DNA from: JBEKYD01 sp049509915
GTDB lineage: Bacteria > Acidobacteriota > Terriglobia > Bryobacterales > Bryobacteraceae
Direction: 5' to 3'
Assembly (NCBI GenBank): GCA_049509915.1
Contig: JBEKZL010000040.1
Span: 1-34,654 of the forward strand
Length of the DNA stretch: 34,654 nucleotides
Shown: one piece after another, positions 1-8,616 of the stretch
Layout of the letters: each line of letters begins with the position of its first letter
Numbering within the stretch: the first letter of the stretch is position 1
Notes under the pieces: model-generated
The model's database searches: none
The model's input: the letters and a program-made list of their open reading frames with translations, nothing else
What the model was told of the DNA's origin: nothing
Translations under genes and position numbers: made by a program

Positions 1-35
1 TCCTGAAACTGCCAACGTGAAAAATCGCCTCTCAC
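1..35 (-). CDS. Start of next eCIS operon gene, DUF6519-like (partial, runs off left edge)
   Basis: Only 11 codons are inside the window. They read MRGDFSRWQFQ from a GTG start, preceded by GGAGG with a 4-base spacer, 12 bases after the stop of the gpI-like gene. From memory, M-(K/R)-G-D-F-(S/T)-R is the typical opening of DUF6519-type proteins, which are often encoded at the distal end of eCIS operons. The Shine-Dalgarno, spacing and operon position are seen in the sequence; the family name rests on a short N-terminal match only. It shows that the operon continues to the left. Confidence 0.65.
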   Translation of the reverse strand, partial: MRGDFSRWQFQ

Positions 36-47
36 AACGCCTCCGAT

Positions 48-2360
48 TTACGTGACCGGCACCAGCACCGGTGTGATTCCCGCGGGCATGAACTCCCGAA
101 ATCGAATCTGGAGATTCCGCCATTTGTGGGAATTGAGTAGAAATCCGAAAGCCCCCATCTCATCGCTCGATGGACCCTTCTGAAGCACGGTGGTGTCCGA
201 ATCGAGCGATAACTGCCCGTATCCGGGGGTGCTGAACGTGGTCGCGGTGAACTGCAGCGTCACTCCCGTGACGCAGCCGAAATTCTGCGGTAGCCGGTTG
301 GTTTCCGCCGCGAACCAGCAGAATCGCAGGCAGCCGGTCTGATTGTCCTGCGCTTCCAGCTGGTGGCAAAAGATCGCGCCCGATCCGGTGGCGGAGCGCA
401 CCCGCGCGCGGCCGAACAGGGTGACGCCGTTGACACACAGAACGGGTCCCCAACCAGTTAGAGGGTTAGCCTGGGATCCGATCGCGATCGCCGCGGCGCC
501 GTTTTCGCCTGGCCCGGCGCCGCCGTCCACGATCGAATCCTGAACTTGAAGCTGGTAGGCGCTTTCCATCTCGACCGGGCCCGAAATCGATCGGTAGAGG
601 GTGATCTTGGGGTCGGGCTGAAACGCGTCGTACTCGGCGTCGCTGGTGAAGCCAAAACGTGCATCGAGGCCGAACGAAGGCGCCATGGCATCGCGCGCGC
701 CGTTGAGCCTTATTGTGCCGCCCGGATCGAGCGTACAGCGGGCGAATTCGAGCGTGGGCAGCGCGGCGCGAGCGACCAGCGGGGTACCCGCCGGCAACCC
801 ATCGCCATTGAGGTAGATTCCCTCGAACAGCACTTTGAGCCCGGCTACCTGCGCATTCACTTGCGGCTGACTTTGGCCGGCGCCCGCCACCACCGAAACG
901 GGCCGGAAAGCCAGCGAATGATTCTGCAGTTTCACCACCGGCCGGTTTCCCGAAGTGGCGTGGATCAGCAGCGGAAACTGAAGCTGGAGGCTGGGAATCG
1001 CGTCGGCCAGGTTGATGCCGGCAACCAGGCTCAGATCGAGCGTGTGGGTCATGCTGTCGTCGATCTCGATCAGCACCGGCCCGGTTGCGAGGTTGAGACC
1101 ACCGAGGGCCTTCTGCAGCGCCTGCGGGTCCGTCCGGTAATCCACCGTGATGGTCTGGTAAGTGCTGCCCAGCCAACTGGCGGGCGTGATCAGGTTCGCT
1201 CCCGGCTGCGCGCCCACCGGACCGGGTGTGCCGTAAGTCCAGGTGACCAGCATGAAGTTCTGGAGCGCGGTGGCTTCCGGGGCCGTCTCCACACCGATCA
1301 CCACCCGGCCGATTCGCGGGTCGATGACGATTTCCCGGTTGTTCAGCGGAGGGTCCAGCGTGGTTTCCCAGCCGCAAAGATTGGCTCCGCGGAAACTCCA
1401 CGTATCGGCGGGAAAAGTGGCCTCCGGCAGGTGAAATTGGAGTGCGAGCGAAGTATCGGTAACGGGCGCGGGCGGCACTTTGGCAGCGTCGTACGTGTTC
1501 ACCGAGGCGTAGCTGGCCGGCGCGCCGGCGGGGGTTTCCTGTGTCAGGCGCGCCATCGGGATGGGACCGGGCACCTGGTCGATGGTCGAAACCATGGGCG
1601 CATCGGGGCTTGGGGTGATCTGGGAGACGTTGAAAAGCACCGCCGGTTTGCCGGTCGGCTCCATGTCGAAGCGGACCGCCTGCCCAGCCAGGGGAAGCGC
1701 CGCGCCGGTCGCGGTTGTGGCGCGCCAGACCGGCATGGATGGACCCACCTGATTCGCGATCAGCCTCCATAGGAAAACGGCCACGTCCGGTAGATTCCGC
1801 CGCAGCACACCCAGCTCGACAGGCTTGAAATCGGGGTAATAGGAAAAGGGATCGAAGGGCGTGCCGATCAGGCTGAGCAGGGCGGGATCGCGGATTTCCA
1901 CCGTGCCGCCGTACGCTATGCCTTCCATCTGCTGCACCGTGGACTGTATGTCCGGCCGCTGATGATTCAGATTCTGATGCCAGGCCAGCGTGTCGCGCAA
2001 TTCCAGGCAGAAGGACGCCCATTCGGTGAGATCATAGGCCAGCAACTCCAGCGCGTGAATCGTGCCCTTGCGCCGGCGCAGCGCGATGGCGTCGGCAACA
2101 TCGGCGCGCAAGGTCCAGGGATCGCCGGACAATGGTGAAACGCCCAGCAAATCGCCGATATAAGGAATGACCCAGGCATCGCAGGTTTCGATGAATAGAT
2201 CGCGGTACAGCTCACCGATGTTGTCGTACACCGCGCCCAAAGCGTCTTCGACGATAGCGAGGTACGCCTGCAACTGGCCGGGCGGGCTCTGTTCCAGATC
2301 GCGCTGCCGGTAGATTTCCGGCAGCCTGGCGTAAAGCGGTACGCGGGGGGTGGTGCTCAT
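48..2360 (-). CDS. Phage tail gpI-like baseplate protein with long beta-rich C-terminal extension
   Basis: A 770-aa protein. Residues about 1-230 look like the P2 gpI/tail-protein-I family: an N-terminal YARLPEIYRQRD segment, a PYIGDLLG stretch, then DVADAIALRRRKGT. This family sits at the baseplate periphery and joins the wedge to fibres. Residues about 400-770 are rich in short hydrophobic strands with repeated ARCTLD/QDSIVDGG-like turns, suggesting a beta-helix or other beta-solenoid. That is an inference from the strand pattern. The family core is usually about 200 aa, so the C-terminal part is a large addition and a candidate surface or adhesin module. The ATG overlaps the stop of the upstream gpJ-like gene as ATGA. 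The next gene follows 12 bases after the stop. Confidence 0.82.
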   Translation of the reverse strand: MSTTPRVPLYARLPEIYRQRDLEQSPPGQLQAYLAIVEDALGAVYDNIGELYRDLFIETCDAWVIPYIGDLLGVSPLSGDPWTLRADVADAIALRRRKGTIHALELLAYDLTEWASFCLELRDTLAWHQNLNHQRPDIQSTVQQMEGIAYGGTVEIRDPALLSLIGTPFDPFSYYPDFKPVELGVLRRNLPDVAVFLWRLIANQVGPSMPVWRATTATGAALPLAGQAVRFDMEPTGKPAVLFNVSQITPSPDAPMVSTIDQVPGPIPMARLTQETPAGAPASYASVNTYDAAKVPPAPVTDTSLALQFHLPEATFPADTWSFRGANLCGWETTLDPPLNNREIVIDPRIGRVVIGVETAPEATALQNFMLVTWTYGTPGPVGAQPGANLITPASWLGSTYQTITVDYRTDPQALQKALGGLNLATGPVLIEIDDSMTHTLDLSLVAGINLADAIPSLQLQFPLLIHATSGNRPVVKLQNHSLAFRPVSVVAGAGQSQPQVNAQVAGLKVLFEGIYLNGDGLPAGTPLVARAALPTLEFARCTLDPGGTIRLNGARDAMAPSFGLDARFGFTSDAEYDAFQPDPKITLYRSISGPVEMESAYQLQVQDSIVDGGAGPGENGAAAIAIGSQANPLTGWGPVLCVNGVTLFGRARVRSATGSGAIFCHQLEAQDNQTGCLRFCWFAAETNRLPQNFGCVTGVTLQFTATTFSTPGYGQLSLDSDTTVLQKGPSSDEMGAFGFLLNSHKWRNLQIRFREFMPAGITPVLVPVT

Positions 2361-4975
2361 GCGCCCGCTCCCGTGGCCGTAGTGCTGGCCGATGGATTGA
2401 ATTGCGCGCCGTACAACGCCAGTACCTGGTTCGATGCGCAGGGAACCTGGTCCACGCGGTCAGTGTTAGTCGGCACCGACAGGGTGGAAGGATCGTCGGC
2501 GGTGCCGAGCTGATCGAATGCCGTCACTTCGACCCAGGCCACACCCACGACGTTCTGCACCACTCCTTCGATGCTGCTGGCGTACTCAGGTTGGCCGAGT
2601 TGGCGCTGGTCCTGGCTGAAAAGACCGCCGGAAGGGGCCGTGCCGCCGGGTGGAATTACACCGAGCGCCGCCTCGATGGCCGCAATCACGTTCGCGGATT
2701 GGTACCCCGCGACGAGTCCGAACGTGAGGTTCAGGTAAACATAGAGCAGGCTGGCCGCTACCACCTGTACCTGAAATCGCTGCGGACCGTAAGTCACGTT
2801 GGCCAGGGTCATGGCGGTCTGCACGCTTGCGGTGGCCGCATCGCTGGGATTGGCCAGCAGGACAGTCAGCATCAGCAGCGGCACGCCGCCCGCGAGGTCC
2901 CACGTGGCCTGCGCCTTTTCGACGCCAGGAAGCGCCAGCGCCTGATATTCAAAATCGGATAGACTCACCAGGCGGTTGAGACTCTGCACGCGTCCGGGCG
3001 CCGTCTGGCGGGCGCTGTCGCTCGCCTCCGGCGCGGCGCCGCCGGTAACTGTCTGGTAAAGCCGGATGGCCGTGAGGTTCTGCGCCTGGCCGGCCTGCAC
3101 CGGGTTGGTTCCCGGAATCCGATCGCCGCCGGCGCCCGCTCCGGTTCGATAAGTAAGCAGGACGTTGCCGACACCGGACGGCAGCCGCGCTCCATTGACG
3201 CCGTCGCCGAATTGAATCCAGGAATTGCCGTTATTGTCGAGCCGGATGATGAAGCTGGTGTCGGCCGGCCCGGCGGCAAATAACGAATCCACCTCGTTCC
3301 ACTGGATGTTATTCACCAACACCTGAATTTCGGGCGTTCGCGGCGGCGCCAGCGCCTCGTCGGTGAGCCAGGTGAGCGGCGATTTCGGAATCATGAAAGT
3401 CTGATTGATCTGGCGCGCGTCGCCACTCCCCAAGACCACCTGCGCTTGGGTTTTCCCTTGTGTCACCGCGACTACATTGCCAAACACCGTCACCGCCGGC
3501 CCGGCCAGCGGGAAATCGCTCCAGCCGAACTGCCGCAGGGCCGGACTGAGGTAGACGTTCCGAAAACCGACCGAAAGATCGCCTGGAACGTACGATGGGT
3601 CGTTAGCCGCGATGGTCTGCTCCAGAATCGCGACCGAATCGTCGGGGTTGAGTGTCACAAACTGCAGCGTTCGACCGTTGAGCTGCTGATAGCTTCCTCC
3701 ATCGCCGTAGTAAAGCAATTGACCTACCCCGCTCCCTGCCGGCGCCAGCGCTCGTTGAGCCGTGACCGTAAAACCGGATCCCACCACTTCCATGCACTGG
3801 GCGGTGCGGCGATCGGCCGTGCCCGCGTATCCGGTATTGGCGAACGCCACCGTGGTCACGCTGCCGGCCATCGGGCCAACCGAATCGGAACCAAGAGAGG
3901 CGCTGGCGATAGTAGTGGCGAGCAGGAATTCGTAGACGTCCAAAAACGGTTCGACGATGCCGCCTGACAGCGACGGATTCAGCGCGAATCTCTCTACCTT
4001 CCTGAATCGAGAGATCTCCAGATCCACCAGCATGGTGGCGCCCGTGGAAAGATCGTTCACTGCGCGCTCCAGCGGAAAACCATCCAGCAGCGTCTCCACG
4101 GAAATGCTGGTAATGACCGCGGCGGACGTCGCCTGGTTGTTGCTGATGGTGATCTGGTTGGCGGGCGCGTTGTATCCGAAGGCGTGAAAACTGCGGCCCA
4201 GTTTGTACGCCATCAGCGTTCCGCCGGAGGGCGGGAATCCCTGCCAGGAACCGGTTAGAGTGATGACGGTTTGATCCAGAACCACGAAAACGCTGCCGAC
4301 AATTCCAACTTGCCAGTTGACCGAACTCGGGTCCGCGATCGTGGCCGGATCGACCAGCGCCAGCCGGTCCTTGGCCTTGATCGTTACCCCCGCGCTGGCC
4401 AGCGCGCTGGTGGCGACCGAAAGCACGGTCGTGCCGGTGACAATCGCGGGCGTGTTCCAGGGCGAATATAGGGAAAACCGGCTCAGTTGCGGTAGCGCGC
4501 TCAGGCTCTCCGAAGTTTCGAAATCGACCGGCGTCGTCTGCCCGGCGATCTGTGCATTGAAGCCGAAGCCGGCCGGGACCGTCACCGCCGTAGCGCCGTT
4601 GAACTCGAAGGCGGCCGCGGATTCTCCGCCGATTCCCGGCGCCGGACGATACCCCAGCAATCGTACCAGCGCCGTCACACTCTCCGGCCACGTAGCCGTT
4701 CCCAGCCAGGCTTCATTGGCGTAGAGTTCCTGGTAAAACGTGAGGATGTCGCCGAGGATGGCGGCGCCTTCGAGAAGCGCTATCCCGGGATCGTCGGCTT
4801 GCCGGTGCGTCCACGGCAATAGAAGCTGGGTACGGTCCAAGGCGCTGAACAACGCCTGGCGAAAATCCGAGTAAGTTCCGATTCGAAACCCGATCCGCGA
4901 AAGCGAGGGCCGATTGTCGATGGTCCTCGGGAACACTTGCGGCGTGGTGCAGTTATTGGAACAGGCCGGGGTCAC
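2357..4975 (-). CDS. Large gpJ-like baseplate wedge protein (second copy)
   Basis: An 872-aa protein related to the baseplate J / Afp11-type wedge proteins. The N-terminus carries the segment DDPGIALLEGAAILGDILTFYQE and the C-terminal half carries LNRLVSLSDFEYQALALPGVEKAQA, both typical of this group. I chose the GTG at 4975. It overlaps the upstream stop as GTGA and has GGAGG six bases upstream. An in-frame start at 5104 would add 43 residues of low-complexity, charged sequence read over the upstream gene and is unlikely. With its neighbour it would form the wedge ring that holds the spike and triggers sheath contraction. Confidence 0.88.
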   Translation of the reverse strand: MTPACSNNCTTPQVFPRTIDNRPSLSRIGFRIGTYSDFRQALFSALDRTQLLLPWTHRQADDPGIALLEGAAILGDILTFYQELYANEAWLGTATWPESVTALVRLLGYRPAPGIGGESAAAFEFNGATAVTVPAGFGFNAQIAGQTTPVDFETSESLSALPQLSRFSLYSPWNTPAIVTGTTVLSVATSALASAGVTIKAKDRLALVDPATIADPSSVNWQVGIVGSVFVVLDQTVITLTGSWQGFPPSGGTLMAYKLGRSFHAFGYNAPANQITISNNQATSAAVITSISVETLLDGFPLERAVNDLSTGATMLVDLEISRFRKVERFALNPSLSGGIVEPFLDVYEFLLATTIASASLGSDSVGPMAGSVTTVAFANTGYAGTADRRTAQCMEVVGSGFTVTAQRALAPAGSGVGQLLYYGDGGSYQQLNGRTLQFVTLNPDDSVAILEQTIAANDPSYVPGDLSVGFRNVYLSPALRQFGWSDFPLAGPAVTVFGNVVAVTQGKTQAQVVLGSGDARQINQTFMIPKSPLTWLTDEALAPPRTPEIQVLVNNIQWNEVDSLFAAGPADTSFIIRLDNNGNSWIQFGDGVNGARLPSGVGNVLLTYRTGAGAGGDRIPGTNPVQAGQAQNLTAIRLYQTVTGGAAPEASDSARQTAPGRVQSLNRLVSLSDFEYQALALPGVEKAQATWDLAGGVPLLMLTVLLANPSDAATASVQTAMTLANVTYGPQRFQVQVVAASLLYVYLNLTFGLVAGYQSANVIAAIEAALGVIPPGGTAPSGGLFSQDQRQLGQPEYASSIEGVVQNVVGVAWVEVTAFDQLGTADDPSTLSVPTNTDRVDQVPCASNQVLALYGAQFNPSASTTATGAGA

Positions 4976-7359
4976 TGCCGTCCTCCCTCGAAATCGAAAT
5001 CGATCCAGCCCTTTTCGATCTCGCTCGGATCGCTCTGTACTTCGATGATCTGATTCGGAGCCACCGTCATGACCTCGGATGATTGAATCCAGGGGTTCCA
5101 CCACTGTTGAATGGAAATCGAAATCACGTGTTCGACGCCCTCGATTCCCGCCAGCACGCCTTCGATCTGGCTGGCGTAAAGCGACTGGCCGAACGTCCAG
5201 TTATCGGGATTGAAAAACGCCGGCGCGCCCTCGGCCGTGTAGCCATCGGAAAACGCCTGGATTACCACCGGCGAGACCTGCTCTATCCAGAAATCCGGCG
5301 AGACGCACAGTGACACGGAAATTTTCAGCGGTACGTATTCAGGAGCCCGAATTTCCAGGTCTTCGCCGATCAGGTGCAGGGCTTCCAGGTCCTGCTCGAC
5401 CGCTGCCCGCAGATCTTCGCTCAGCGTGAAGCTGCCCTCCGATTCGATCGAGATGCGAACCGTGCGCCAGCTTCCGGTCCAGGCGTAGGAGGCGTAGGCC
5501 GCCTGCACGCCGTCCACTTGTTCCGCGCAGGCCACGTAGTCGGCCAGCGTCACGGCTCGCTGCTGCAGGTAAAGGTACGCTTCCGGCACGCGGCGCATGA
5601 TGGTGGCGGGCGTCTCCGGCGCAAGTCCATTGGTGATGTCGAACGGATTCCAGCAAATGGCCGCCGGTGCGGGGGAGTCGAAACGAGTCAGGCAATCGGC
5701 GCCCACGTTGCCATCGGGGCCGTAGCCGGAAAGCCAGCTACAGGTGACCACCGCGTTCTCAGGCAGGGCTTCGCCGTTAGTCCCATTTCCGAATCGCACT
5801 TGCGAACGCAGGTTCTCATCCGTCTCGACCACGAAATCCTGATCGCTCGATGTACTGTGGATCAGGTCGTGCTCCTCGGTCCAGTCGGGACTCGCGACCG
5901 ACGGCGCCACTGTGACCTGCACCGTGCTCCGCGGCTCGTCATATCCGCCCGGCGTCGATTGCTGCCACAGGACGGGCAGATTCGGAAGCCGGCAAATTGT
6001 CGTTCCGCTGTTGTAAGTGTCGTAATAGAACGACCACTCATCCGGGAGGGTCGCCCCGGCCGGGTAATACGTCGCTTTCTGGGGCAGCCCCTGTACCATG
6101 TCCACTAAGTTGCCGTGAAACATGGAAACGTTCCCAACGGCGCCGGTGGAGCATTGCACCACGAAGCAGTAATTGGCGGTCAACTGGTCCTGCTCCTGCC
6201 AATTGACCCGAACCATCCACGCCAGCGTAAGCGGATCCTGCAGGACCGTGGCCTGGTTCGTGAGATGCAGGATCTGGCGCTTCTGAGGGTCGCGATCGGC
6301 GGGCAGGCCGGTGGATGGATTCAGCCATTCCTCGATCAATAGCCGGGTCAAGGTTCCGTTTTGGATCCAGCCGGCTACCTGATTGGCGGCAGCGGCGCTG
6401 GAGAAGCTCAGGTCCGCGGATGTCGATCCCGCCGCCAGTGCCGGAACCACACCGCTCCAGGTGTACATGGGGATGCGGCTGAGAACGCCGTAAATGGTTT
6501 GCCCCGCGTTGGACACAAATACGGCGGCATTCGCCAGCGTTGGGTCCGGGCCGCTCCAGGCGCGGCAGGGAACCGGCAGCACATAGGTTCCCGTGTCCTG
6601 GGTATCGATAGCCACGGTAGTGGTGGCCTGGCTCCCTTCGTGGATGTAGTAATCCATCAGGCTGGCGTGGCGGCGCAGCGAAACGCGCTTGCGCGCGTAT
6701 GCCAGATAAGCTTCGTTCATCACCCGATCCTGATAATCGCTGAGCTCGTCGGCGGCCGCGGCGAACGTGTCGATGAGGACCTGATCGAAATCGGCCTCGG
6801 AAACCGCCTGCCAGTTTGGAACGCGCTGCACCATGGCGCTGATCAGGGTGTGCTGGAACGAAGCGTAATCTTTCGCCAGGTAGTCGATCCGCGGATTGAC
6901 GGGAGCCGCCGCATTGGCCGTCTGGGACGCGCAATCGGAGCTGAAACAGCCCGGACGAAAACGGAAATGGGCGTCGGATAGGATCGGGTCGAATCCGTTT
7001 TGTTGCACCGTCAGGGTGTAGACCGAATAATCGCCGATCGGCTGAACCACCAGGGTGACCACGCCCGTCGATGTATAGGTCACTCCAGTGACCTGTATTT
7101 GACCGGTCACTGGTCCGGCCAGGATTCGCTCGCCGCCGGAAATCGGCAGCATGGATGAAATCTGGGATGGATTCGCGGTAGCCGCGGCCGCCAGAGCCGC
7201 CAGATTCAAATCGTTGAAAAAGTGCACTTCCAGGTTCGCCTGCGTGGGCGACCCGGCCGGAGTGAGCGTGACCAGCACGAAATCGATTCCGTTCAGACCG
7301 CTGGCCGCCAGATCGCGGGCTCTGGCCTGAAGCGCCGTTTGATTGACGATCGCGCTCAT
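4972..7359 (-). CDS. Large gpJ-like baseplate wedge protein (first copy)
   Basis: A 795-aa protein, second member of the large eCIS wedge pair. Diagnostic stretches are the central DYLAKDYASFQHTLISAMVQRVPNW segment (about residues 160-185), followed by a D-rich SEADFDQVLIDTFAAAADELSDYQDRV region. The C-terminal half reads VPEAYLYLQQRAVTLADYVACAEQVDGV, then an ASQIEGVLAGIEGVEHV repeat-like segment. The C-terminal motifs are shared with the downstream gpJ-like protein, consistent with an old duplication. The ATG at 7359 overlaps the gp25 stop as ATGA, and its own stop overlaps the next GTG. Role by homology: structural wedge of the baseplate. Confidence 0.88.
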   Translation of the reverse strand: MSAIVNQTALQARARDLAASGLNGIDFVLVTLTPAGSPTQANLEVHFFNDLNLAALAAAATANPSQISSMLPISGGERILAGPVTGQIQVTGVTYTSTGVVTLVVQPIGDYSVYTLTVQQNGFDPILSDAHFRFRPGCFSSDCASQTANAAAPVNPRIDYLAKDYASFQHTLISAMVQRVPNWQAVSEADFDQVLIDTFAAAADELSDYQDRVMNEAYLAYARKRVSLRRHASLMDYYIHEGSQATTTVAIDTQDTGTYVLPVPCRAWSGPDPTLANAAVFVSNAGQTIYGVLSRIPMYTWSGVVPALAAGSTSADLSFSSAAAANQVAGWIQNGTLTRLLIEEWLNPSTGLPADRDPQKRQILHLTNQATVLQDPLTLAWMVRVNWQEQDQLTANYCFVVQCSTGAVGNVSMFHGNLVDMVQGLPQKATYYPAGATLPDEWSFYYDTYNSGTTICRLPNLPVLWQQSTPGGYDEPRSTVQVTVAPSVASPDWTEEHDLIHSTSSDQDFVVETDENLRSQVRFGNGTNGEALPENAVVTCSWLSGYGPDGNVGADCLTRFDSPAPAAICWNPFDITNGLAPETPATIMRRVPEAYLYLQQRAVTLADYVACAEQVDGVQAAYASYAWTGSWRTVRISIESEGSFTLSEDLRAAVEQDLEALHLIGEDLEIRAPEYVPLKISVSLCVSPDFWIEQVSPVVIQAFSDGYTAEGAPAFFNPDNWTFGQSLYASQIEGVLAGIEGVEHVISISIQQWWNPWIQSSEVMTVAPNQIIEVQSDPSEIEKGWIDFDFEGGRQ

Positions 7360-7745
7360 GCCGAGGGTGCGCTCCGCTGAAAGATCGCCTGGCGGACCTG
7401 GTTCGTCCCGGGCACCTGGTAGGTGATGGCGATCGTGATGGTGGTGTCGTTGGCCGTCACCATTAGTTGGTTCAAGTTCACGCGGTTAGCGAGCCACTGC
7501 TGTACCGCCTGGGTGATCATGCTGCGTGCCATCGTCGCCGTGGTGTCGGTGATGCCTTCGAACAGCAGGCGCTGCGCGGAGGCCCCGAAATCGGGCAGGA
7601 ACAGGCGTTCACCCTGGTTGGTGAGGACCAATTGCATCAGCTCTTCCAAGGCTTGGCGCCCCAGGGTGTCGGCGGAAGCCGCCCGGCCATTCGCGGCGAT
7701 GCGGAAAGGAAACGAGAGATGACGCCCGGCGCTGCTGCCCTTCAT
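7356..7745 (-). CDS. gp25-like baseplate wedge protein
   Basis: A 129-aa protein of the T4 gp25/Afp9 family, the small wedge component that nucleates sheath assembly. It contains the expected core: an FPFRIAANGRA N-terminal strand, an LEELMQLVLTNQGERLFLPDFGASAQRLLFEG block with the family's E-R-(x)n-P-x-F-G arrangement, then a C-terminal beta-hairpin. The ATG at 7745 is chosen because it overlaps the upstream PAAR-like stop as ATGA and the family signature starts right after it. A longer reading upstream has no family sequence. Its stop overlaps the next start. Confidence 0.93.
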   Translation of the reverse strand: MKGSSAGRHLSFPFRIAANGRAASADTLGRQALEELMQLVLTNQGERLFLPDFGASAQRLLFEGITDTTATMARSMITQAVQQWLANRVNLNQLMVTANDTTITIAITYQVPGTNQVRQAIFQRSAPSA

Positions 7746-8071
7746 ATTGCGTCCACCTCCGCGGTTGAATCGTTGATTACCGCCGGCCCTTGCGGCGCTC
7801 CATCCTCGTTCGAGCACAGGCCTATGCTGGTTTCGAGCACCACCCCCGCACCGTTGACGGTGAGCGATTCCGCCCCGCCCGTCCATTCGATCACGACGCA
7901 AGGGGAAGGGGCTCCGGAAACGTTAAAGAGGCATCCGGTGACGGCCGGCGTGTCCGTTTCCAGCAGCGCGAAGCTGCCGTTCACCGTAAACAGCGAATTG
8001 CTGGTGGTGAGAATGGCCTGGCCCCCGTGCGGGCACTGGACCTTGTTATCGATAGTCAAAATGGCAGGCAT
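7742..8071 (-). CDS. PAAR-like spike tip protein
   Basis: A 109-aa beta-rich protein placed between the spike and gp25, the position of the tip protein in related eCIS loci. It begins MPAILTIDNKVQCPHGGQA and has repeated T-V-N-G turns and Cys/His residues (C13, H15, C47, C57, C84) that could bind a metal at the point. Sequences with CPHGG...GC...TVNG...GLCSNEDGAPQGP are familiar from other eCIS operons, where they are treated as PAAR-like. Classical PAAR motifs are not obvious, so fold and metal binding are inferred. The start follows the gpV stop by two bases. Confidence 0.7.
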   Translation of the reverse strand: MPAILTIDNKVQCPHGGQAILTTSNSLFTVNGSFALLETDTPAVTGCLFNVSGAPSPCVVIEWTGGAESLTVNGAGVVLETSIGLCSNEDGAPQGPAVINDSTAEVDAI

Positions 8072-8073
8072 GG

Positions 8074-8604
8074 TTAGGTCGCCGGAGATACATCCACCGT
8101 CCCGCTGATGCTGATGCCGTCGTCATCGAGGGTGATGGTGGTGGAATTGAATGACAGCGTGAGGCTGTCGTTGCTCAACGAAATACTGGCGCCGGAGGGA
8201 TGCTCCAGGGTGAGCTCGGTGGCGTCGTCATCGAGCACGATTTTCAGACCTTTGCTGGTAGCCCAGGTCCGCACATTCGTGTCGGCGGGCGATGGCATAT
8301 TGCCGTCGGCCCACCAGCAGCCCGTCCAGATGGGGTTCGACGGATCGCCTCCCTCGAATTCCACCCAGACGCCATCGCCCTGCTCCGGTAGCGCGACGAA
8401 CCCGTGCTTCGGGCCGGCATAGGGCACGCAGGGCCAGGCCGGCGGCGAATCCTGATTATCGTAAACCTCGGGAAGAGTGACGATCAGCTTCCCCAGGTCG
8501 TTGCCGCTCATGACCGTTTTGACGATGCCCCGGTATTTGCCGTAAAACCGGTGCCGATGGTCCGCGGCCAGTTGCGACAATAAACGGTCTTCCGCGCTCA
8601 TCAT
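8074..8604 (-). CDS. gpV/gp5-like spike protein (OB-fold plus beta-helix)
   Basis: A 176-aa protein of the phage baseplate assembly protein V family. Residues about 20-95 form the OB-fold with RGIVKTVMSGNDLGKLIVTLPEV and the hallmark GFVALPEQGDGVWVEFEGGDPSNPIWTGCWW. Residues about 110-170 show alternating short strands (LTLEHPSGASISLSND, TITLDDDGISISG) of a trimeric beta-helix needle. No lysozyme domain is present. Two adjacent ATG codons (8604 and 8601) could start it; AGGAGGG lies 7 bases before the first. The hub gp27-like part is a separate upstream gene, unlike the fused VgrG arrangement. Confidence 0.92.
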   Translation of the reverse strand: MMSAEDRLLSQLAADHRHRFYGKYRGIVKTVMSGNDLGKLIVTLPEVYDNQDSPPAWPCVPYAGPKHGFVALPEQGDGVWVEFEGGDPSNPIWTGCWWADGNMPSPADTNVRTWATSKGLKIVLDDDATELTLEHPSGASISLSNDSLTLSFNSTTITLDDDGISISGTVDVSPAT

Positions 8605-8616
8605 GGGCCATCCCTC

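Noticed and set aside
466..2022. Long antisense or alternate frames across the gpI-like gene (also 546-1772 plus)
   Set aside because: Arg/Pro/Ala-rich shadows of the real frame; nothing recognisable and inconsistent with the coupled operon.
4976..5104. 43-residue N-terminal extension of the second gpJ-like protein
   Set aside because: It overlaps the upstream gene, is charged and non-family in character, while a GTG with GGAGG at 4975 is far better.
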